Shown here in pieces: positions 30,754 to 33,363 of a stretch of 33,363 bases of DNA. Every line of letters begins with the position of its first letter. Position 1 is the stretch's first letter. The DNA is taken from NCBI GenBank assembly GCA_013285655.1, contig JABDHI010000026.1, positions 4,825 to 38,187 of the forward strand. Direction: 5' to 3'. Both the position numbers and the translations under genes were made by a program. Origin of the DNA: Bacteroidota bacterium (GTDB lineage: Bacteria > Bacteroidota > Bacteroidia > JABEUT01). Below the pieces are notes generated by a model. It saw only the letters and a list, made by a program, of their open reading frames with translations, was not told the DNA's origin and did no database searches.

Positions 30754-32208
30754 ATGGATAAAGCAATTATAGATAAGTATGAGCCTATTATAGGGCTCGA
30801 GGTGCACATACAGCTGCTTACCAAAAGCAAGGCCTATTGTGCCGATTCAACCGAATATGGCGGATTGCCTAATACACAGGTAAGCCCCATAAGCCTTGGG
30901 CACCCCGGCACATTGCCTATGGTGAACAAAAAGGTTATTGAGTTTGCCATTAAGCTGGGCATTGCCTGCAAGTGCAACATTACCCGCGAAAACCAATATG
31001 CCCGTAAAAATTATTTCTACGCCGATTTGCCTAAGGGCTATCAAATAACACAGCATTTAACACCTATTTGCACCGGTGGCTACATTACCATAAACACCCC
31101 TAACGGTAAAAAGAAGGTTGAGCTTACCCGCATACACATGGAGGAAGATACCGGTAAGAGCATACACGACCAGGATGCTTACGATACCCTTATCGACCTT
31201 AACCGTGCCGGCGTACCCTTATTAGAAATTGTTACCGAACCTGTTATTGCCAATGCCGACGAGGCTTACCAATACCTTACCGAATTACGCCGCTTGGTTC
31301 GTTACCTCGAAATTTGCGATGGGAATATGGAAGAGGGTAGTCTCCGTTGTGATGCTAACGTATCGGTCCGCTTAAAAGGCGCTGAGAAGTTTGGCACCAA
31401 AATAGAGGTGAAGAACATGAACTCGATACGTAATGTGCAGTCAGCTATTGGCCATGAAATAGAACGCCAGATAGAACAAGTAGAAAAGGGAGTGGTATTA
31501 ACCCAGCAAACCCGCAGCTTTGATGCTGCCAAGGGTACCACCTTTTTAATGCGTACTAAAGAATCAGCTGATGATTACCGCTATTTCCCGGAGCCAGATC
31601 TTCCGCCTGTAATAGTTACTCCTAGAGATATTGAAGAGGTAAGGCAAACATTACCACCATTGCCTGAAGAACTGTTAGAGAAATATACAGGCACATTTAA
31701 CCTGAGCAATTACGATGCTGCGGTTATTGTAGATAATAAAGAGTTTGCATTATACTTTGAGCAACTCACCCAACAGACTACCAATTATAAAGCCGCTGCT
31801 AACTGGATGATGGGCGATATTAAATCGTACCTGAACGAGAATGCGGTTACTATAAAAGAGTTTCCGTTACCGGCCTTTAAAATTGCCGAGATCATTGCAT
31901 TGATAGAACAGGGCAAGGTAAGCTATACCATGGCATCGCAGCGTATTTTCCCCGAAATGGTGAAGAACCAAAGTAAGACTGCCCAACAAATAGCTGAAGA
32001 ACATAACCTGATACAAGAGAGTGATAGCAGCGTGTTAGAGCAGTTTGTTGCCGAAGCCATTGCCAAATACCCTGAAAAGGTTATTGAGTATAAGGGTGGT
32101 AAGGCTAGTCTGCTGGGTTTATTTATGGGCGAGGTTATGAAGTTATCGAAGGGTAAGGCTGATCCTAAGCTCGCCAGTAAGCTTGTTAAAGACGCGTTGG
32201 ATAAGTAG
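30754..32208 (+). CDS. gatB: Asp-tRNA(Asn)/Glu-tRNA(Gln) amidotransferase subunit B
   Basis: GatB is the tRNA-binding and kinase subunit of GatCAB, which amidates Glu-tRNA(Gln) and Asp-tRNA(Asn) in the cytosol. The ATG at 30754 gives 484 residues, the normal length. The track start at 30583 adds 57 residues read from intergenic repeats. Diagnostic stretches are YEPIIGLEVHIQL at the N-terminus, KNYFYADLPKGYQITQ, LIDLNRAGVPLLEIVTEP, NSIRNVQSAIGHEIERQ and DDYRYFPEPDLPP. The C-terminal YqeY-like tail carries GLFMGEVMKLSKGKADP. gatA and gatC are not adjacent in the window. Repeats flank it on both sides. Confidence 0.97.
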   Translation: MDKAIIDKYEPIIGLEVHIQLLTKSKAYCADSTEYGGLPNTQVSPISLGHPGTLPMVNKKVIEFAIKLGIACKCNITRENQYARKNYFYADLPKGYQITQHLTPICTGGYITINTPNGKKKVELTRIHMEEDTGKSIHDQDAYDTLIDLNRAGVPLLEIVTEPVIANADEAYQYLTELRRLVRYLEICDGNMEEGSLRCDANVSVRLKGAEKFGTKIEVKNMNSIRNVQSAIGHEIERQIEQVEKGVVLTQQTRSFDAAKGTTFLMRTKESADDYRYFPEPDLPPVIVTPRDIEEVRQTLPPLPEELLEKYTGTFNLSNYDAAVIVDNKEFALYFEQLTQQTTNYKAAANWMMGDIKSYLNENAVTIKEFPLPAFKIAEIIALIEQGKVSYTMASQRIFPEMVKNQSKTAQQIAEEHNLIQESDSSVLEQFVAEAIAKYPEKVIEYKGGKASLLGLFMGEVMKLSKGKADPKLASKLVKDALDK

Positions 32209-32212
32209 AGTT

Positions 32213-32410
32213 CGTCATTGCGAGGTACGAAGCAATCTCAATTTTTTGTCATTCTGAGGAACGAAGAATCTCTTCCATTTAATTTTGGCGTTCCCCTAGT
32301 GCCTCGGGTCGGGCTATACGTTACAAGTCCTCGCTGCGCTGTGGGCTTTTCACTGCTATCCCTAACGCGAACTACCATTGCACAAAAGCCATGGCACGTG
32401 AGGTGAAGAG
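32213..32410. repeat. Composite of dispersed intergenic repeats after gatB
   Basis: gtcattgcgaggtacgaagcaatctc and gtcattctgaggaacgaagaatctc lie in tandem. They are followed by an imperfect palindrome running from ggcgttccccta to ccctaacgcg. All resemble non-coding repeat classes of Bacteroidota. I see no gene in 32209-32543; the listed ORFs here are repeat translations. Confidence 0.6.
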
Positions 32411-32543
32411 AGATGATGACAGGACTTGACACATAGATGTAAAGGATTGTGCCTAATCACGCAACAAAAAATATGTAAATTGCGGTTTGAAATTAAATCT
32501 GAAAACGAGAGTATTTCGTAGATAAACAACATAAAAGGACACA

Positions 32544-33363
32544 ATGAAACTAAAGCAACTGGCAGTATTAACATCAATAGTAGGATTATCGGCCTGCAAA
32601 ATGGGCGGCTCATCAGCTGGCTTCGAACTAAGCGGAACCCTAACCGGTGGTGGCGAGGGCATAAGCATTTACCTTGACAGGCTTAGCACACAAGGTACCT
32701 TCCATGTCGATTCGACCAAGATAGAGAAAGGTGGCAAGTATACGTTCCATACTAAGGGTATTATGAAGGGTTTTTATAACCTGCGTATCACCGAATCTGA
32801 CTATGCTACATTGATACTTGATTCTGCTGAGCATGTAACCGTTGACGGTAACTCTCAGTTTTTAGGTAACACCTATACCGTAACCGGATCGGAAGACTCA
32901 AAGCTTTTCCTTGATGTGAATACCGTAATGAAAAGGACGGAGATAAAAATGGATTCGTTGAAGAAGCTATACCAAGCCCTTGTAAATACCATGGGTGGCG
33001 ATACCGTTAAGATGGACTCGTTAAGCAAAGCGTTCGAAAAGCCATACGACGCTATGCTTACCAACCAAAAGAACTATGTAACTGATTTTGTTAAGCAACA
33101 CCCAACATCGTTTGCTTGTTTGGCGTATATACAAATGTTGCCTTTTGATGATAACTCTGCTACTTACTTTGCATTGGATGATGCCTTGAATAAGGCGTAT
33201 CCAAAGTCGCCTTACGTAGCTATGTTCCATAGCGATGTGGCTAACCTAAAGCGTGTAATGGTAGGTTCTGCTGCACCTGATTTTACTATGAATGACCCTG
33301 AAGGAAAGAGCGTATCGCTATCGAGCTTTAAAGGCAAAGTGGTGCTTATAGATTTCTGGGCAT
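32544..33363 (+). CDS. DUF4369/TlpA-like thioredoxin-fold lipoprotein, truncated by window end
   Basis: I translated this from the ATG at 32544; it is absent from the track because it runs off the window (273 codons seen). It has a lipoprotein signal with lipobox LSAC (Cys18). A DUF4369-like domain (~26-115: FELSGTLTGGGEGISIYLDRL, GFYNLRITES) follows, then a helical linker (~125-235). Last comes the start of an AhpC/TSA-thioredoxin domain (GSAAPDFTMNDPEGKSVSLS, GKVVLIDFWA). The window stops just before the position where WCxPC is expected, so the redox-active cysteines cannot be confirmed. Such proteins act as periplasmic thiol-disulfide reductases. Confidence 0.88.
   Translation, partial: MKLKQLAVLTSIVGLSACKMGGSSAGFELSGTLTGGGEGISIYLDRLSTQGTFHVDSTKIEKGGKYTFHTKGIMKGFYNLRITESDYATLILDSAEHVTVDGNSQFLGNTYTVTGSEDSKLFLDVNTVMKRTEIKMDSLKKLYQALVNTMGGDTVKMDSLSKAFEKPYDAMLTNQKNYVTDFVKQHPTSFACLAYIQMLPFDDNSATYFALDDALNKAYPKSPYVAMFHSDVANLKRVMVGSAAPDFTMNDPEGKSVSLSSFKGKVVLIDFWA

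Noticed and set aside
32218-32432. Small ORFs on both strands after gatB
   Set aside because: They lie within dispersed palindromic repeats.
1-33363. tRNA or rRNA genes and a prophage or integrative element
   Set aside because: No cloverleaf, rRNA core motif, integrase, transposase or attachment duplication was recognised by eye.

Overview
The window looks like a chromosomal segment of a Bacteroidota bacterium, probably of the Chitinophagales/Sphingobacteriales type; this placement is inferred. Several features seen in the sequence support it. Secreted proteins carry C-terminal type IX secretion (T9SS) sorting domains. A giant surface protein is built of SprB-like repeats. An OmpA/TPR/beta-propeller protein has the domain order of the T9SS component PorE. 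Promoters fit TTTG-N19/20-TAnnTTTG. Intergenic gaps hold several families of palindromic repeats. No tRNA, rRNA, CRISPR array, integrase or transposase gene was recognised.

Layout. 1-5782 (-) is the N-terminal ~1,927 residues of a giant repeat adhesin; its end lies outside the window, so the ORF track misses it. Its upstream region (5783-6370) holds three direct repeats exactly 21 bp apart and a large palindromic element. 6371-12308 is rich in secreted hydrolases: a chymotrypsin-fold protease, a T9SS-sorted NlpC/P60-like protein, and a subtilase followed 16 bp later by an S15/alpha-amino-acid-ester-hydrolase-like enzyme. 12459-14941 holds a patatin-like phospholipase, convergent with a two-gene HipA-like kinase/DUF3037 module, then a DUF1761 membrane protein. 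15031-19959 (-) encodes a large T9SS-sorted protein, a PorE-like OmpA-family protein and a single-domain response regulator. 20185-23469 (+) encodes dxs and an exported aminopeptidase-C-like cysteine peptidase.

23536-25160 (-) holds a possible tiny membrane ORF and a translationally coupled cassette of a lipoprotein and two paralogous small membrane proteins. 25375-27279 (+) encodes an orphan PhoB-type regulator, a 66-residue protein and a DUF1571 protein with an inserted LysM. 27481-30243 holds a divergent pair, an outer-membrane barrel and an unknown exported protein. The window closes with gatB and the start of a DUF4369/TlpA-like lipoprotein, cut just before its expected CxxC motif.

How it fits together. 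Most genes concern the cell envelope and extracellular degradation: surface adhesin, T9SS cargo, T9SS-linked OmpA protein, five exported hydrolases, lipoproteins and regulators. dxs (isoprenoid precursors) and gatB (Gln-tRNA/Asn-tRNA amidation) are housekeeping genes between them. The least explained items are the HipA-like kinase/DUF3037 pair with its near-leaderless promoter, the 21-bp-phased repeats before the adhesin, and the higher-order repeat structure of the adhesin. Many listed ORFs start too early (TTG/GTG or upstream ATG); I moved starts where signal peptides, promoters, paralogues or family N-termini argued for it.
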